Assembly: GCA_900546615.1 (NCBI GenBank)
Contig: URDJ01000014.1
Span: forward strand, 1 to 60,977
Source: an uncultured Eubacteriales bacterium
GTDB taxonomy: Bacteria > Bacillota > Clostridia > Oscillospirales > Oscillospiraceae
DNA length: 60,977 nucleotides
Direction of reading: 5' to 3'
Shown here: positions 17,720 to 26,382 of the stretch, in pieces
Numbering within the stretch: position 1 is the first letter of the stretch
How the letters are laid out: every line of letters begins with the position of its first letter
Program-made: the position numbers and the translations under genes
The notes under the pieces: model-generated
Seen by the model: only the letters and a program-made list of their open reading frames with translations
Told to the model about the DNA's origin: nothing
The model's database searches: none

Positions 17720-18259
17720 ATGTCGCAAGAGCTTTGGGATGTATACAGCTATGACCGCGGGCTCACGGGTCGGGTAACGCATCGCGGCGATGGGCTGCGG
17801 CCGGGCGAGTATCATCTGGTGGTGCACATCTGCGTATTTGACAGCCGCGGGCGGCTGCTTATCCAGCGCAGGAGCGACGAGAAGCGCAGCTGGGGCGGGT
17901 TGTGGGACCTGAGCGCCGGCGGCTGTGCCCTGGCGGGAGAGAGCTCGCACGAGGCAGCGTCGCGGGAGCTGCACGAGGAGCTGGGCCTTGCTGCGGATTT
18001 CACGGGCGTGCGGCCGGTGCTGACGATAAACTTCGAGACAGGCTTTGATGATATCTACGAGATAGAACGCGAGCTGGAGCCGTCGGAGCTGCATTCTCAG
18101 GCGGAGGAGGTCACGGGCGCGAGCTGGGCGACGCTCGACGAGGTCTGCGGGCTGCTGGAGTCGGACGAGTTCGTGCCGTATTCGCCGCAGTTCGTGCGGC
18201 TGCTCTTTGACATCCACCGCCACGGCGCCGGGCTGAGGCGAAAGGAGCCGGACATATGA
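17720..18259 (+). CDS. NUDIX hydrolase
   Basis: A 179-aa protein with a clear NUDIX box: GESSHEAASRELHEELGL, preceded by WDLSAGG. NUDIX enzymes cleave nucleoside diphosphates linked to other groups; the VYSYDRGLTGRVTHRGDGLRPGEYHLV start resembles the isopentenyl-diphosphate-isomerase-like or YfcD-type branch. It sits directly between bcp and a DUF5655-like gene and overlaps the latter by four bases (ATGA). Confidence 0.85.
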   Translation: MSQELWDVYSYDRGLTGRVTHRGDGLRPGEYHLVVHICVFDSRGRLLIQRRSDEKRSWGGLWDLSAGGCALAGESSHEAASRELHEELGLAADFTGVRPVLTINFETGFDDIYEIERELEPSELHSQAEEVTGASWATLDEVCGLLESDEFVPYSPQFVRLLFDIHRHGAGLRRKEPDI

Positions 18260-18654
18260 GGCAGCCGGAGCACTATCTGGACGACCTGCTGTACTTTTTC
18301 GACGGCTGGCCGCTCGAACTCGAGCTGTACCGCGGGCTGTATGCTATATTGGACGCGGCGGAGCTGCCGGAGCTGTCGGTGAAGGTGCAGAAAAGCCAGG
18401 TGAGCTTTTACGGGCGGCATCTTTTCGCCGCGGCCTCCCTGCCTCTGCGTCGGAAAAAGGACTGGCCGAAGCACTGTCTTATCGTCACGGTCGGACTGGG
18501 CCGGCGGCTTGAGTCGCCGCGCGTCGCGGTCGCCGTGGAGCCGTACCCAGGCCGCTGGACACACCATGTGCTGGTGTCTGAGGCCGGGGAGCTGGACGGT
18601 GAGCTGCTCTCCTGGCTGCGCGAGGCGTATGAGTTTTCGGAGCTGAAAAGATAA
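18256..18654 (+). CDS. DUF5655-like protein
   Basis: A 132-aa soluble protein. The stretch VKVQKSQVSFYGRHLFAAAS followed by SLPLRRKKDWP and EPYPGRWTHHVL is typical of small DUF5655-type proteins of unknown role. It starts at an ATGA overlap with the NUDIX gene, so translation is coupled. No catalytic site is obvious; the Arg/Lys-rich core could contact nucleic acid or a phosphate group. Confidence 0.65.
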   Translation: MRQPEHYLDDLLYFFDGWPLELELYRGLYAILDAAELPELSVKVQKSQVSFYGRHLFAAASLPLRRKKDWPKHCLIVTVGLGRRLESPRVAVAVEPYPGRWTHHVLVSEAGELDGELLSWLREAYEFSELKR

Positions 18655-18656
18655 AA

Positions 18657-18692
18657 ATAATCCCCCGCGTCCTGAAAGATGCGGGGGATTTA
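18657..18692. terminator. Bidirectional terminator between convergent genes
   Basis: ATCCCCCGC (18660-18668) pairs with GCGGGGGAT (18681-18689), with A and T runs on either side. It serves the bcp unit and, from the other side, mogA. Confidence 0.75.
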
Positions 18693-18703
18693 TTGCACTT
18701 GCT

Positions 18704-19222
18704 TTATTCCTTGTGGGTCTGGGACGCACACTCGCTCTTGAGTCCCCTGAGCATGTCCACCCCGTGCTTGAGAGCAGGGAGCACTGCATCGAGACTCTCG
18801 GTCGCGGCCTTGGCACTTCCCGGGAGGTTTATGATCAGAGTGCCGCCTCTCAGGCCGGCGATGCCTCTGGAAAGCATGCCTCTCGGCGTAATCTTTACGC
18901 TTGCGGCGCGCATCGTCTCGGCTATGCCCGGCGCCACCCTGTTGATGACCGCCTCGGTCGCCTCCGGGGTCACGTCTCTCCTCGAGAACCCGGTGCCGCC
19001 GGTGGTAACGGCGAGACACACGTCCAGCTCATAGGAGCAGTTGACGAGTTCGCCCTTAATAAGCTCGAATTCATCCGGCACGACGTTGCAGTAGATGACT
19101 TCCCAGCCGTCTTTCTCGAGCATGGCCTTGACAGCCGGGCCGCTGGTATCCTCGCGCTCTCCCCTGCTGCACTTGTCGCTGACCGTTATCACGGCCGCAG
19201 TGTACCTTATCTCATCGCCCAT
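18704..19222 (-). CDS. MogA/MoaB-family molybdenum cofactor protein
   Basis: MogA/MoaB proteins adenylylate molybdopterin before metal insertion. The 172 aa show AAVITVSDKCSRGEREDTSGP at the N-terminus, the active-site TTGGTGFSRRDVTPEAT, and LRGGTLIINLPGSAKA near the end. No other Moco genes are in the window, so the target enzymes lie elsewhere. It has its own promoter and a bidirectional terminator. MogA and MoaB cannot be told apart from the sequence alone. Confidence 0.88.
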   Translation of the reverse strand: MGDEIRYTAAVITVSDKCSRGEREDTSGPAVKAMLEKDGWEVIYCNVVPDEFELIKGELVNCSYELDVCLAVTTGGTGFSRRDVTPEATEAVINRVAPGIAETMRAASVKITPRGMLSRGIAGLRGGTLIINLPGSAKAATESLDAVLPALKHGVDMLRGLKSECASQTHKE

Positions 19223-19272
19223 ATAACAGTATCCCTCTCCTTATATACTGCGCCATGCGCATATCTATATGG

Positions 19273-19301
19273 ATTATAACAGACACACAGACAAGTTACA
19301 A
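19273..19301 (-). promoter_or_regulatory. Sigma-A promoter of the mogA/moaB gene
   Basis: Minus strand TTGTAA (19296-19301), 17-bp spacer, TATAAT (19273-19278). Confidence 0.65.
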
Positions 19302-19339
19302 GCCCGTAACGAGAGTTTAACAAAACATTCAAGTTCACA

Positions 19340-19376
19340 GAAATACCGGGACCCAATAACGGGTCCCGGTATTATC
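19340..19376 (-). terminator. Terminator of ribU
   Basis: A perfect 12-bp stem (19343-19354 with 19361-19372) just past the ribU stop, with T-rich sequence on the minus side. Confidence 0.7.
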
Positions 19377-19386
19377 ATCTCCGCCG

Positions 19387-20049
19387 TCAGATCTTGCCTG
19401 CAAGGACAAAGCCGAGCAGGACCAGCGTCGCCAGCACGACCAGCGCCGCAAGATACACTCCCACGCGCTTTTTGCCCTCTACAGGGGGCGCCGCGTGCTC
19501 TGAGGCCGGGATGAGCTTCGCCTTCCTCAGCGCCGTCACCACCGGCTTATACAGCAGCACCGTCAGCGTCGAGTTCACGCTCGCCTTGAACGCATTGAAG
19601 GGCAGGAAGTACGGGATGAGCATAGCCTCAACAGCCTCCCTCGGCTGCTTCATGTAGAACGGCGTCACCAGCCAGTTCCACAGCAGCATCGCCGCCACGC
19701 AGAACACGCTGCCCACGATAAGCCCTATCACCGCGCCCTTTATCGTGTGGTGCTTCCTGTATATGAGCGCCGCGGGCACGACCAGGGAGCAGGTGGAAAG
19801 CACGTTCATCAGAAAGCCCCAGAACCCCGTGTCGCTCGCCGTAAACATCTCGATGAGCGAGTCCACGATGGAGATGCCGACGCCAGCCATCGGGCCGTAG
19901 ATGAAGGCAGATATCGCTATCACCACGTCCTTCGGGTCGTACTTCAGCCAGAGCACGATGGGCACCCTGCCCACCAGCATGACCACATACGCCAGCGCCG
20001 CCAGCATAGCCAGTATCGCCAGCTTCTTCGTATCCATCCTGCGACTCAT
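19387..20049 (-). CDS. ribU: ECF transporter S component, riboflavin-specific (RibU)
   Basis: Membrane substrate-binding subunit that captures riboflavin and works with a shared ECF energizing module encoded elsewhere. About six hydrophobic segments are seen in 220 aa, with the RibU-like LWLKYDPKDVVIAISAFIYGP and VLSTCSLVVPAALIYRK. The FMN riboswitch immediately upstream supports riboflavin as the substrate. Two starts are plausible: ATG 20076 and ATG 20049, each with an AAGGGG site; the second starts MSRRMDTKKLAIL, closer to relatives. Confidence 0.92.
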   Translation of the reverse strand: MSRRMDTKKLAILAMLAALAYVVMLVGRVPIVLWLKYDPKDVVIAISAFIYGPMAGVGISIVDSLIEMFTASDTGFWGFLMNVLSTCSLVVPAALIYRKHHTIKGAVIGLIVGSVFCVAAMLLWNWLVTPFYMKQPREAVEAMLIPYFLPFNAFKASVNSTLTVLLYKPVVTALRKAKLIPASEHAAPPVEGKKRVGVYLAALVVLATLVLLGFVLAGKI

Positions 20050-20102
20050 AGTTGTACCCCTTTTCGCTGCATCCATTCCAATGCACCCCTTAACAAAGAT
20101 TA

Positions 20103-20132
20103 ACGCCCGAAGGTGTCTTCCTTCGGGCGTAA
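20103..20132 (-). terminator. Riboswitch expression-platform terminator before ribU
   Basis: An 11-bp stem (20103-20113 with 20120-20130) followed on the minus strand by TTAATCTTTGTT, between the FMN aptamer and ribU. FMN binding is expected to favour this terminator. Confidence 0.8.
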
Positions 20133-20156
20133 TTATTGCAAAGGTGCAAAATACGC

Positions 20157-20276
20157 ATCTTCTTCCATCCAGACTGTACTGTCGGTATCGGAATCACACC
20201 GATTCATGCTTTGGCCGAAGCCTCCGCTCGCGGACTTTACCGCCGGTCGGGAATTTCACCCTGCCCCGAAGACATC
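20157..20276 (-). ncRNA. FMN riboswitch (RFN element)
   Basis: Read on the minus strand, the conserved RFN blocks appear in order: CTTCGGGGCAGGGTGAAATT, then CCCGACCGGCGGT, AAAGTCCGCGAGC, the variable arm, GATTCCGATACCGACAGT, and CAGTCTGGATGGAAGAAG. It is followed by a terminator and ribU. High FMN should shut off riboflavin uptake. Confidence 0.96.
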
Positions 20277-20294
20277 TTTTCGGTTGTCATCCGT

Positions 20295-20323
20295 ACTATA
20301 CCACTTCCCCGCCCATTTTGCAA
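20295..20323 (-). promoter_or_regulatory. Sigma-A promoter of the FMN riboswitch-ribU transcript
   Basis: Minus strand TTGCAA (20318-20323), 17-bp spacer, TATAGT (20295-20300). Confidence 0.7.
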
Positions 20324-20330
20324 TACCCCT

Positions 20331-20357
20331 TTGACAATTCACACGGAAGGTTATAAA
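20331..20357 (+). promoter_or_regulatory. Candidate promoter of the SLOG-family gene
   Basis: TTGACA (20331-20336) and TATAAA (20352-20357) with a short 15-bp spacer, divergent from the ribU promoter. Confidence 0.5.
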
Positions 20358-20376
20358 CTTGCTGGGAGGTGAGCGT

Positions 20377-20877
20377 ATGACAGACAGGGAACAGACCTGC
20401 TGCTTTACCGGGCATCGCAGCTCAAAGCTCCCATGGGGAAGCAACGAAAAAGACCCGCGCTGCCTGAGGCTGAAGGCTGAGATAAGCAGCGCCATCTCCG
20501 AGCTGTGCAGGCTCGGCGTCAGGCATTTCATCTGCGGCATGGCCCTCGGCTGCGACACCTACTTCGCCGAGGCCGTCATCGCCCTGCGCGTCGATCATCC
20601 AGACATCACCCTGGAGGCAGCCATCCCCTTCGACGGGCAGGACAGAGGCTGGAATGCGGAAAACTCTGCGCGCTACGGCCGCATTCTCTCCTCCTGCGAC
20701 AAAGTCACCCTCGTCAGCCACGATTACAGCCCCGGCTGCATGCAGCGCAGGAACGAATACATGGTGGATAACTCCGCGCACATAATAGCCGTGTTCGACG
20801 GCAGCGCCGGAGGCACCCTGAACACGCTCCGCTACGCCGTCCGCAGCGGCATTGACATACATGAGATCGAGCCGTAA
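20377..20877 (+). CDS. SLOG-family (DUF1273, YpsA-like) protein
   Basis: A 166-aa Rossmann-like protein of the YpsA/DprA-related SLOG group: CCFTGHRSSKLPWG at the start, FICGMALGCDTYFAEAVIAL as the nucleotide-binding loop, and the late MVDNSAHIIAVFDGSAGGTLNTL cut by one residue. Such proteins probably bind nucleotides or NAD derivatives; YpsA affects division in Bacillus. ATG 20377 lies seven bases after GGGAGG; an earlier TTG (20359) lacks a site. Confidence 0.82.
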   Translation: MTDREQTCCFTGHRSSKLPWGSNEKDPRCLRLKAEISSAISELCRLGVRHFICGMALGCDTYFAEAVIALRVDHPDITLEAAIPFDGQDRGWNAENSARYGRILSSCDKVTLVSHDYSPGCMQRRNEYMVDNSAHIIAVFDGSAGGTLNTLRYAVRSGIDIHEIEP

Positions 20878-20880
20878 GCT

Positions 20881-20909
20881 TTGACATCTGGCTGCATATG
20901 ATGTATAAT
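20881..20909 (+). promoter_or_regulatory. Consensus sigma-A promoter of the DUF1934-argS operon
   Basis: TTGACA (20881-20886), 17-bp spacer, TATAAT (20904-20909): a perfect consensus starting right after the SLOG stop. No T-box leader lies between it and the first gene. Confidence 0.85.
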
Positions 20910-20937
20910 ATGGGGCTTATGTAAGGATGTGAGTTAA

Positions 20938-21384
20938 ATGAAAGACGTCATCATTTCAATAACCGGCGTACAGAACTACCCGCAGGGCTCGGACGACGCA
21001 GTCGAGCTCGTCACCGAGGGCAAGTACTGCTTCCGCGACGGGAAGGGTGAACTCAGCTACATGGAGAGCGAGCTGACCGGGATGCAGGGCACAAGGACCT
21101 CCTTCACCTTCACCCCGGACGAGGTCATCCTCTCCCGAGAGGGCACGCTCACGAGCAAAATGATCTTCCGCGAGGGTACTAAGAACACCTTCCTCTACGA
21201 CACGCCATTCGGCTCTGCCACGATGGGCCTCGATACCCACAGGATACACTCGACAATGGGTCCTCGCGGCGGTGACATGGAGATTGACTACGTGGTCGAC
21301 CTCGACCACGCCGTCGTTGGACGGAACAGGTTCAGAATAAACGTCAGAGAACAGGGCGGTGCGACAGATGGCAAATCTTGTTGA
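20938..21384 (+). CDS. DUF1934 (YwiB-like) beta-barrel protein
   Basis: A 148-aa protein of the DUF1934 family, small calycin-like beta barrels of unknown role. Pattern seen: VIISITGVQNY, FRDGKGELSYMESELTGM, then alternating beta strands and GRNRFRINVRE. As in Bacillus (ywiB-argS), it lies directly before argS, overlapping its start by 17 bp, which suggests a conserved link with translation. Confidence 0.85.
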   Translation: MKDVIISITGVQNYPQGSDDAVELVTEGKYCFRDGKGELSYMESELTGMQGTRTSFTFTPDEVILSREGTLTSKMIFREGTKNTFLYDTPFGSATMGLDTHRIHSTMGPRGGDMEIDYVVDLDHAVVGRNRFRINVREQGGATDGKSC

Positions 21385-23113
21385 GAAGGCAAAGGCAGAG
21401 ATAAACAAGCTCCTTTCGGAGAGCCTCGAGCGCGCAGCGGCAAAGGGGCAGCTGCCCTCCGGTGCGGCGCTGACAGGTACCGTCGAGGTGCCCAAGGACA
21501 CGAACAACGGCGACTTCGCCGCAAACCACGCTATGGCCGGTGCAAAGGCACTGCGCATGGCCCCGAGGAAGATAGCGGATGCGCTCATCGAAAACCTCGA
21601 ACTGGATGACAGCTATTTTGCCTCCGCTGAGGCCGCCGGGCCGGGCTTCATAAACTTCCGGCTCGCGCCCCAGTGGTACGCTGAGGTCATGGCCGCCGTA
21701 CAGGCCGAGGGCAAGGATTACGGCCGCTCCCACGCCCTCGAAGGGCAGAAGATCATGGTTGAGTTCGTCTCCGCCAACCCCACCGGACCCATGCACATGG
21801 GCAACGCCCGCGGCGGCGTGCTCGGAGATACCCTCGCTGAGGTACTCTCCCGCGCCGGCGCCGATGTCTGGCGCGAGTTCTACGTGAACGACGCGGGCAA
21901 CCAGATAGAGAAGTTCGCCACGTCCATCGAGGCACGCTACGCCCAGCTCGTGCTCGGCGAGGACGCCGTCGAGTTCCCCGAGGACGGCTACCACGGCGAC
22001 GATATCAAAGACCTCGCCCGAGCCTTCCTTGAGGAAAACGGCCCCGGCTGGCTGGACAAGCCCGTCGCCGAGCGCCATGCCGCCATGTCCCGCTTCGGCC
22101 TGGACAGCAACCTGCCCAAGATGAAGGCCGACCTGCAGCGCTACGGCATCGAATACGACGAGTGGTTCTTCGAAAGCTCTCTGCACGAGAGCGGCTTCGT
22201 GGCCGAGACCGTGGCCCTGCTCACCGAGCGCGGCTGGACATATGAAAAGGATGGGGCGCTCTGGCTCGCAACCTCCCGCATTCTTGCAGATGGGCTTAGA
22301 AGGGCCGGAAAGAGCGAGGAAGACATAGAAAAACTTGAGCTGAAAGACGACGTACTCAGGCGCGCGAACGGCTTCTACACCTACTTCGCCGCCGACATCG
22401 CCTACCACCGCAACAAGCTGGAGGTGCGCGGCTTCGACCGGGTGATAAACATCTGGGGCGCCGACCACCACGGCCACGTGGCAAGGCTCAAGGGTGCAAT
22501 GGACGCCCTTGGCCTCGACGGCGAGCACAGGCTCGAGATCGTCCTCATGCAGCTAGTGAAGCTCATGCGCGACGGCGAGGTCGTGCGCATGTCCAAGCGC
22601 ACCGGCAAGGCCATTTCCCTCGGCGACCTGCTGGATGAAATACCCGTGGACGCCGCGCGCTGGTTCTTCAATTCCCGGCCGGATACCCAGATGGACTTCG
22701 ACCTCGGCCTCGCCGTGCGTGAGGACAGCGAGAACCCCGTCTACTACGTGCAGTACGCCCACGCGCGTATCTGCTCCGTCATACGTAACCTCGCCTCCGA
22801 CGGGCATGAGGTGCCAGATGCCGGGAGCGTGGACGCCTCCCTGCTCACCACAGAGCACGAGCGCGAGGTCATAAAGCAGCTCGCCGCCCTGCCGGACGAG
22901 ATACTCCACGCCGCCCAAGCCCTTGACCCCAGCCGCATAAACCGCTATGCCATGGAGCTTGCCGCGCGCTTCCACCGCTTCTACAACGCCTGCCGCATCA
23001 AAGGCGCGGAACCCGGCGTGCTCGAAGCGAGACTTCTCCTCGCCGACTGCGTGCGCGACGCCATCGCCGTCTGTCTCAATATTCTCGGCGTGCATGCTCC
23101 CGTTCAGATGTAA
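21368..23113 (+). CDS. argS: Arginyl-tRNA synthetase
   Basis: Class Ia synthetase charging tRNA-Arg. The 581 aa include the N-terminal additional domain, the HIGH-type motif SANPTGPMHMGN (about 135-146), INIWGADHHGHVARLK, the KMSKS-like VRMSKRTGKAIS, and the C-terminal DALR anticodon-binding helices starting near YAHARI. ATG 21368 (MANLVEK) is preferred to a GTG three codons upstream. Cotranscribed with the DUF1934 gene and followed by a strong terminator. Confidence 0.95.
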   Translation: MANLVEKAKAEINKLLSESLERAAAKGQLPSGAALTGTVEVPKDTNNGDFAANHAMAGAKALRMAPRKIADALIENLELDDSYFASAEAAGPGFINFRLAPQWYAEVMAAVQAEGKDYGRSHALEGQKIMVEFVSANPTGPMHMGNARGGVLGDTLAEVLSRAGADVWREFYVNDAGNQIEKFATSIEARYAQLVLGEDAVEFPEDGYHGDDIKDLARAFLEENGPGWLDKPVAERHAAMSRFGLDSNLPKMKADLQRYGIEYDEWFFESSLHESGFVAETVALLTERGWTYEKDGALWLATSRILADGLRRAGKSEEDIEKLELKDDVLRRANGFYTYFAADIAYHRNKLEVRGFDRVINIWGADHHGHVARLKGAMDALGLDGEHRLEIVLMQLVKLMRDGEVVRMSKRTGKAISLGDLLDEIPVDAARWFFNSRPDTQMDFDLGLAVREDSENPVYYVQYAHARICSVIRNLASDGHEVPDAGSVDASLLTTEHEREVIKQLAALPDEILHAAQALDPSRINRYAMELAARFHRFYNACRIKGAEPGVLEARLLLADCVRDAIAVCLNILGVHAPVQM

Positions 23114-23167
23114 ATCCAAACGCTGAATAATTATCCATTATTTTCGTTTATTTAAACGCTATATTCA

Positions 23168-23207
23168 ACCAGGCGCTATAAAAATGAATAGCGCCTGGTC
23201 TTTTATT
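23168..23207 (+). terminator. argS terminator
   Basis: A 12-bp perfect stem (23168-23179 with 23188-23199) followed by CTTTTATTTT. Confidence 0.85.
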
Positions 23208-23243
23208 TTCATCGTGCTCTGAGCGCCGTTTCCGGTGTCAAAA

Positions 23244-23276
23244 CCAAAAGGCGCCCGGTATACGGGCGCCTTTTGG
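23244..23276. terminator. 14-bp perfect hairpin between argS and spmB
   Basis: CCAAAAGGCGCCCG pairs with its complement around GTATA. On the minus strand it is followed by TTTTG, so it may end the spmAB transcript. Bases 23277-23407 otherwise show nothing I can name. Confidence 0.6.
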
Positions 23277-23407
23277 GGGAGAGAGAAAAAGTCTTTGGAG
23301 AGGCGGTAAGTAAATGTCACACATTTAACAAACCATGAGCATGATAGCACGTATCACGGCGCTTGTAAAGCTCTTTTTTCGAAATCGTTAATAATTTAAT
23401 TTATATT

Positions 23408-23932
23408 TTACATTCCGAACAGCAGACGCACTGTGAGGGCTGAAGCGGCGAAGCCTGTGATATCTGCGGCGAGTGCGGCAGGTACGGCCCAGCGGGTATG
23501 CTTGATCCCGGCGGCTCCGAAGTAAACTGCAATGACATAGAAGGTCGTTTCGGTGGAACCGAGCATGACTGCGGCGGTGCGTCCGACGAAGCTGTCGGGT
23601 CCGTACTCCCCTATAAGCTCCGCAGCAGCTGCGAGCGCGCCGGAGCCTGAGACCGGCCGAAGCAGCATTAGCGGCGCGGTCTCGGCCGGAATGCCAAGTA
23701 GGTCCAGCACCGGGGCAAGAAGTCCTGTCAACGCCTCGAGCGCCCCGGAGGCGCGCAGCATATACACGGCTGTCAGCAGCGCAATAAGCGATGGCAAAAT
23801 GCGCAAAAGTGTTTGAAATCCGTCCCTTATTCCGTCAAGCATGGCCTCAAATACGTCTGTGCCGTTCAGAGTTCCCCACAGCGCAGCAGCGGCGATCAGG
23901 ACCGCTGCCGACATGTCCGCGAGCGCGCTCAT
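23408..23932 (-). CDS. spmB: Spore maturation protein B
   Basis: Membrane protein needed with SpmA for spore core dehydration; both are nucleoside-recognition (Gate) domain proteins. The 174 aa include the Gate-type core GFQTLLRILPSLIALLTAVYML and RPVSGSGALAAAAELI, with several hydrophobic segments. The ATG at 23932 overlaps the spmA stop by four bases (ATGA); the longer open frame upstream to 24361 is antiparallel noise inside spmA. Confidence 0.88.
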   Translation of the reverse strand: MSALADMSAAVLIAAAALWGTLNGTDVFEAMLDGIRDGFQTLLRILPSLIALLTAVYMLRASGALEALTGLLAPVLDLLGIPAETAPLMLLRPVSGSGALAAAAELIGEYGPDSFVGRTAAVMLGSTETTFYVIAVYFGAAGIKHTRWAVPAALAADITGFAASALTVRLLFGM

Positions 23933-24507
23933 CTGTCGCAGAACCTCGCGAGCAGCGTGCAGACGAACAGTCCAGCTGTGACGGACACTACGGAGCTTAT
24001 CCAGACGGCCGGGAGGATATCGAAGGGCGAAGCGGCTCCGCTGCTCGCACGGAGCGCCGCGGCGGTGGTCGGCAGCAGCTGGATGGAGGCGGTATTTAGT
24101 ACCACAAGCAGGCAGAGTTCGCGGCTTGCGGTATCCGGGCGCGTGGATAGCCGGGCCATCCCCCGCGCGGCTTTTATTCCCATGGGAGTCGCTGCGTTGC
24201 CGAGGCCCAGCAGGTTCGCGGACACGTTCGAAGTCAGAGCATCCATCGTCTCGGTATCCCTCGAGGCTCTCGGGAACAGGCGGCTCAGGACCGGTCTCAG
24301 CAGCCTGGAGAGTGCCGCAGTCACGCCAGACCGGCGCATCACCTCCATCACTCCCGACCACAGACAGATGAGGCCGCCGGTCTCAAGTATAACCTTCACC
24401 GCCGCCGGAGCACCCTCCAGCGCAGCAAGGCCCGTCTGCGGTCCATTTCCCGTAAAAACCGCAAAAATGACTGTAAATACCAATGCAGCAGTCCACATTT
24501 TAGCCAT
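23929..24507 (-). CDS. spmA: Spore maturation protein A
   Basis: Partner of SpmB in spore cortex/core maturation. The 192 aa show ILETGGLICLWSGVMEVMRRSG, then SNVSANLLGLGNAATPMGIKA, the typical SpmA signature, and NTASIQLLPTTAAALR. ATG 24507 is selected because GGGAGG is ten bases upstream; ATG 24516 is too close to it. The pair supports a spore-forming host. It is divergent from the AbrB-like gene, sharing a 145-bp spacer. Confidence 0.9.
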   Translation of the reverse strand: MAKMWTAALVFTVIFAVFTGNGPQTGLAALEGAPAAVKVILETGGLICLWSGVMEVMRRSGVTAALSRLLRPVLSRLFPRASRDTETMDALTSNVSANLLGLGNAATPMGIKAARGMARLSTRPDTASRELCLLVVLNTASIQLLPTTAAALRASSGAASPFDILPAVWISSVVSVTAGLFVCTLLARFCDR

Positions 24508-24578
24508 ATTGTACATTCCTCCCAAATTTGAGCCATGGAAATTTCAAGATTTATTCATGAATATTTATTCTTGCCGTG

Positions 24579-24607
24579 TTGACTTTATGCCGGAAGTAAT
24601 ATATAAT
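24579..24607 (+). promoter_or_regulatory. Sigma-A promoter of the AbrB-like gene
   Basis: TTGACT (24579-24584), 17-bp spacer, TATAAT (24602-24607). Confidence 0.75.
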
Positions 24608-24652
24608 TACAAAGTGCCGAATACTGGACACGGCAGATTTGGAGGGAAAAAA

Positions 24653-24898
24653 ATGAAATCAACCGGAATCGTGAGAAAGGTAGACGAGCTTGGCCGAATA
24701 GTGCTTCCTATTGAGCTCAGAAGGACGCTCGACATCGCCGAGAAGGACTCCATGGAGATCTACATCGAAGGCGACGCGATCATCCTCAGGAAGTATCAGC
24801 CGGCCTGCATCTTCTGCGACAGCGCTAAGGACATAGTCTCCTACAGAGGCAAGAATGTCTGCTCCGACTGCATCAGGATGCTCGAGGAGAAGGTCTGA
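24653..24898 (+). CDS. AbrB/SpoVT-family transition-state regulator
   Basis: An 81-aa protein. Residues 1-48 are a swapped-hairpin AbrB DNA-binding domain (STGIVRKVDELGRIVLPIEL, then EIYIEGDAIILRKY). The C-terminus carries two CxxC pairs (CIFC ... CSDC) that look like a small zinc ribbon, common in clostridial AbrB proteins. ATG follows GGAGG. Expected to act as a dimer or tetramer on many stationary-phase or sporulation promoters. Being divergent to spmAB it may regulate them, which is inference. Confidence 0.9.
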   Translation: MKSTGIVRKVDELGRIVLPIELRRTLDIAEKDSMEIYIEGDAIILRKYQPACIFCDSAKDIVSYRGKNVCSDCIRMLEEKV

Positions 24899-24914
24899 TC
24901 GTCTGCAGGGAAAA

Positions 24915-24968
24915 AAGAAAGACGGAGTTAACCGGTTCATGGTCAGCTCCGTCTTTTAATTTTTGTCC
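24915..24968 (+). terminator. Terminator between abrB-like gene and hisIE
   Basis: AAAGACGGAG (24918-24927) pairs with CTCCGTCTTT (24947-24956) followed by TAATTTTT; A residues on the other side let it also end the histidine operon. Confidence 0.75.
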
Positions 24969-24977
24969 GATCTCCTG

Positions 24978-25622
24978 TCAGGTCATTTTTTCCTGCTTGA
25001 CCTTATGATCTATGACATGTCTTGAGGCCAGTTCACGCTGTACCTCCTGGAGTCCTATTCCAAGCTCGACCATCAGTACCATTACATGATATGCGAGGTC
25101 GGCTATCTCATAGACCGTCTCTTTCCTGTCCCGAGCGTGCCCTGCGATTATGACCTCGGTGGACTCCTCCCCCACCTTCTTGAGGATCTTGTCGAGGCCC
25201 TTCTGGAACAGATACGTGGTGTAGCTGCCCTCCGGCAGCTCTTTTTTTCTGCCCTCGAGCAGCCCATAGAGGCCTTCAAGCGAGAACTCGGAAAGCTCCT
25301 CGCTCTCGTACACCGGTTCAAAGAAACAGCTCTCCGCGCCCGTGTGGCAGGCTGGGCCCGCCTTCTCCACCTTCACCACCAGCGCGTCCAGGTCGCAGTC
25401 CGCTGTGATGGAGACGATGCGCTGCACGTTGCCGCTGGTCTCGCCCTTGCGCCAGAGCTCCTGACGGCTCCGGCTCCAGAAGCAGGTGCGGCCCTCGCGC
25501 ATAGATATCTCGAGGCTCTCCCGGTTCATATAGGCCAGGGTGAGCACTTTTTTGTTCTCCGCGTCCACGACGATGGCGGGGATGAGGCCCCGCTCGTCGA
25601 ATTTCAGTTTGTCCAGATCCAT
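24978..25622 (-). CDS. hisIE: Bifunctional phosphoribosyl-AMP cyclohydrolase / phosphoribosyl-ATP pyrophosphatase
   Basis: Steps 2 and 3 of histidine synthesis in one 214-aa chain. The HisI half (about 1-110) has [19 protein letters not shown] and the zinc-type [21 protein letters not shown] split by normal spacing. The HisE half (about 115-205) has [21 protein letters not shown] and [13 protein letters not shown]. It is the last gene of the operon, one base after the hisF stop. Confidence 0.95.
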   Translation of the reverse strand: MDLDKLKFDERGLIPAIVVDAENKKVLTLAYMNRESLEISMREGRTCFWSRSRQELWRKGETSGNVQRIVSITADCDLDALVVKVEKAGPACHTGAESCFFEPVYESEELSEFSLEGLYGLLEGRKKELPEGSYTTYLFQKGLDKILKKVGEESTEVIIAGHARDRKETVYEIADLAYHVMVLMVELGIGLQEVQRELASRHVIDHKVKQEKMT

Positions 25623-25623
25623 G

Positions 25624-26382
25624 TCACAGCCTCACATTTATCCCGTTTTGCCGCAGCTCGGCCTTGAGCTGCGGTATTTTCACCTCGCCGAAGTGGAAGA
25701 TGGACGCGGCCAGTCCCGCGCTCACCTCCGGCACCGCCCGGAACAGCTCCGTGAAATCCGCCGCGCAGCCCGCGCCGCCCGAGGCGATGACCGGTACCCT
25801 GACCGCCTCGCAGACCGCTTGGAGCATCTCCAGGTCGAAGCCGCCCTTGACGCCGTCCGTGTCGATGGAGTTCACTACCACCTCGCCGGCGCCCATGTCC
25901 ACGCACTTTTTTATCCAGCTGATGGCCTCGATGCCCGTGTCATCGCGCCCGCCCCGGGCGAACACGCGAAACTCGCCGTCCACGCGCTTTATGTCCGCCG
26001 AGAGCACCACGCACTGGTCGCCGTAGCGCCGCGCTGCCCTCCTCACCAGCTCGGGGTCGCGGATGGCGCCCGAGTTCACGCTGACCTTGTCCGCGCCGCA
26101 CTTGAGCACGCGGTCAAAGTCATCGAGGCTCGAGATGCCCCCGCCCACCGTGAGCGGGATGAAGATGGTGGAGGCCACTTCGCGCAATATGTCGGTGAAG
26201 AGCCTCCTGCCCTCCGCCGAGGCGGTGATGTCGTAGAACACCAGCTCGTCCGCGCCGCCCTCGGAGTAGTATGCGGCCAGCTCGACCGGGGAGTTTACGT
26301 CGCGCAGTCCCAGGAAGTTCACGCCCTTGACGACCCTGCCGTCCTTCACGTCGAGGCAGGGGATTATCCGCTTTGTTATCAT
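25624..26382 (-). CDS. hisF: Imidazole glycerol phosphate synthase, cyclase subunit
   Basis: TIM-barrel lyase that, with ammonia from HisH, forms imidazole glycerol phosphate and AICAR. The 252 aa start with [18 protein letters not shown] (catalytic Asp in CLDV) and contain [20 protein letters not shown]-type sequence VSVNSGAI, and VIASGGAG in the second phosphate site. Overlaps the hisA stop by four bases. Confidence 0.96.
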   Translation of the reverse strand: MITKRIIPCLDVKDGRVVKGVNFLGLRDVNSPVELAAYYSEGGADELVFYDITASAEGRRLFTDILREVASTIFIPLTVGGGISSLDDFDRVLKCGADKVSVNSGAIRDPELVRRAARRYGDQCVVLSADIKRVDGEFRVFARGGRDDTGIEAISWIKKCVDMGAGEVVVNSIDTDGVKGGFDLEMLQAVCEAVRVPVIASGGAGCAADFTELFRAVPEVSAGLAASIFHFGEVKIPQLKAELRQNGINVRL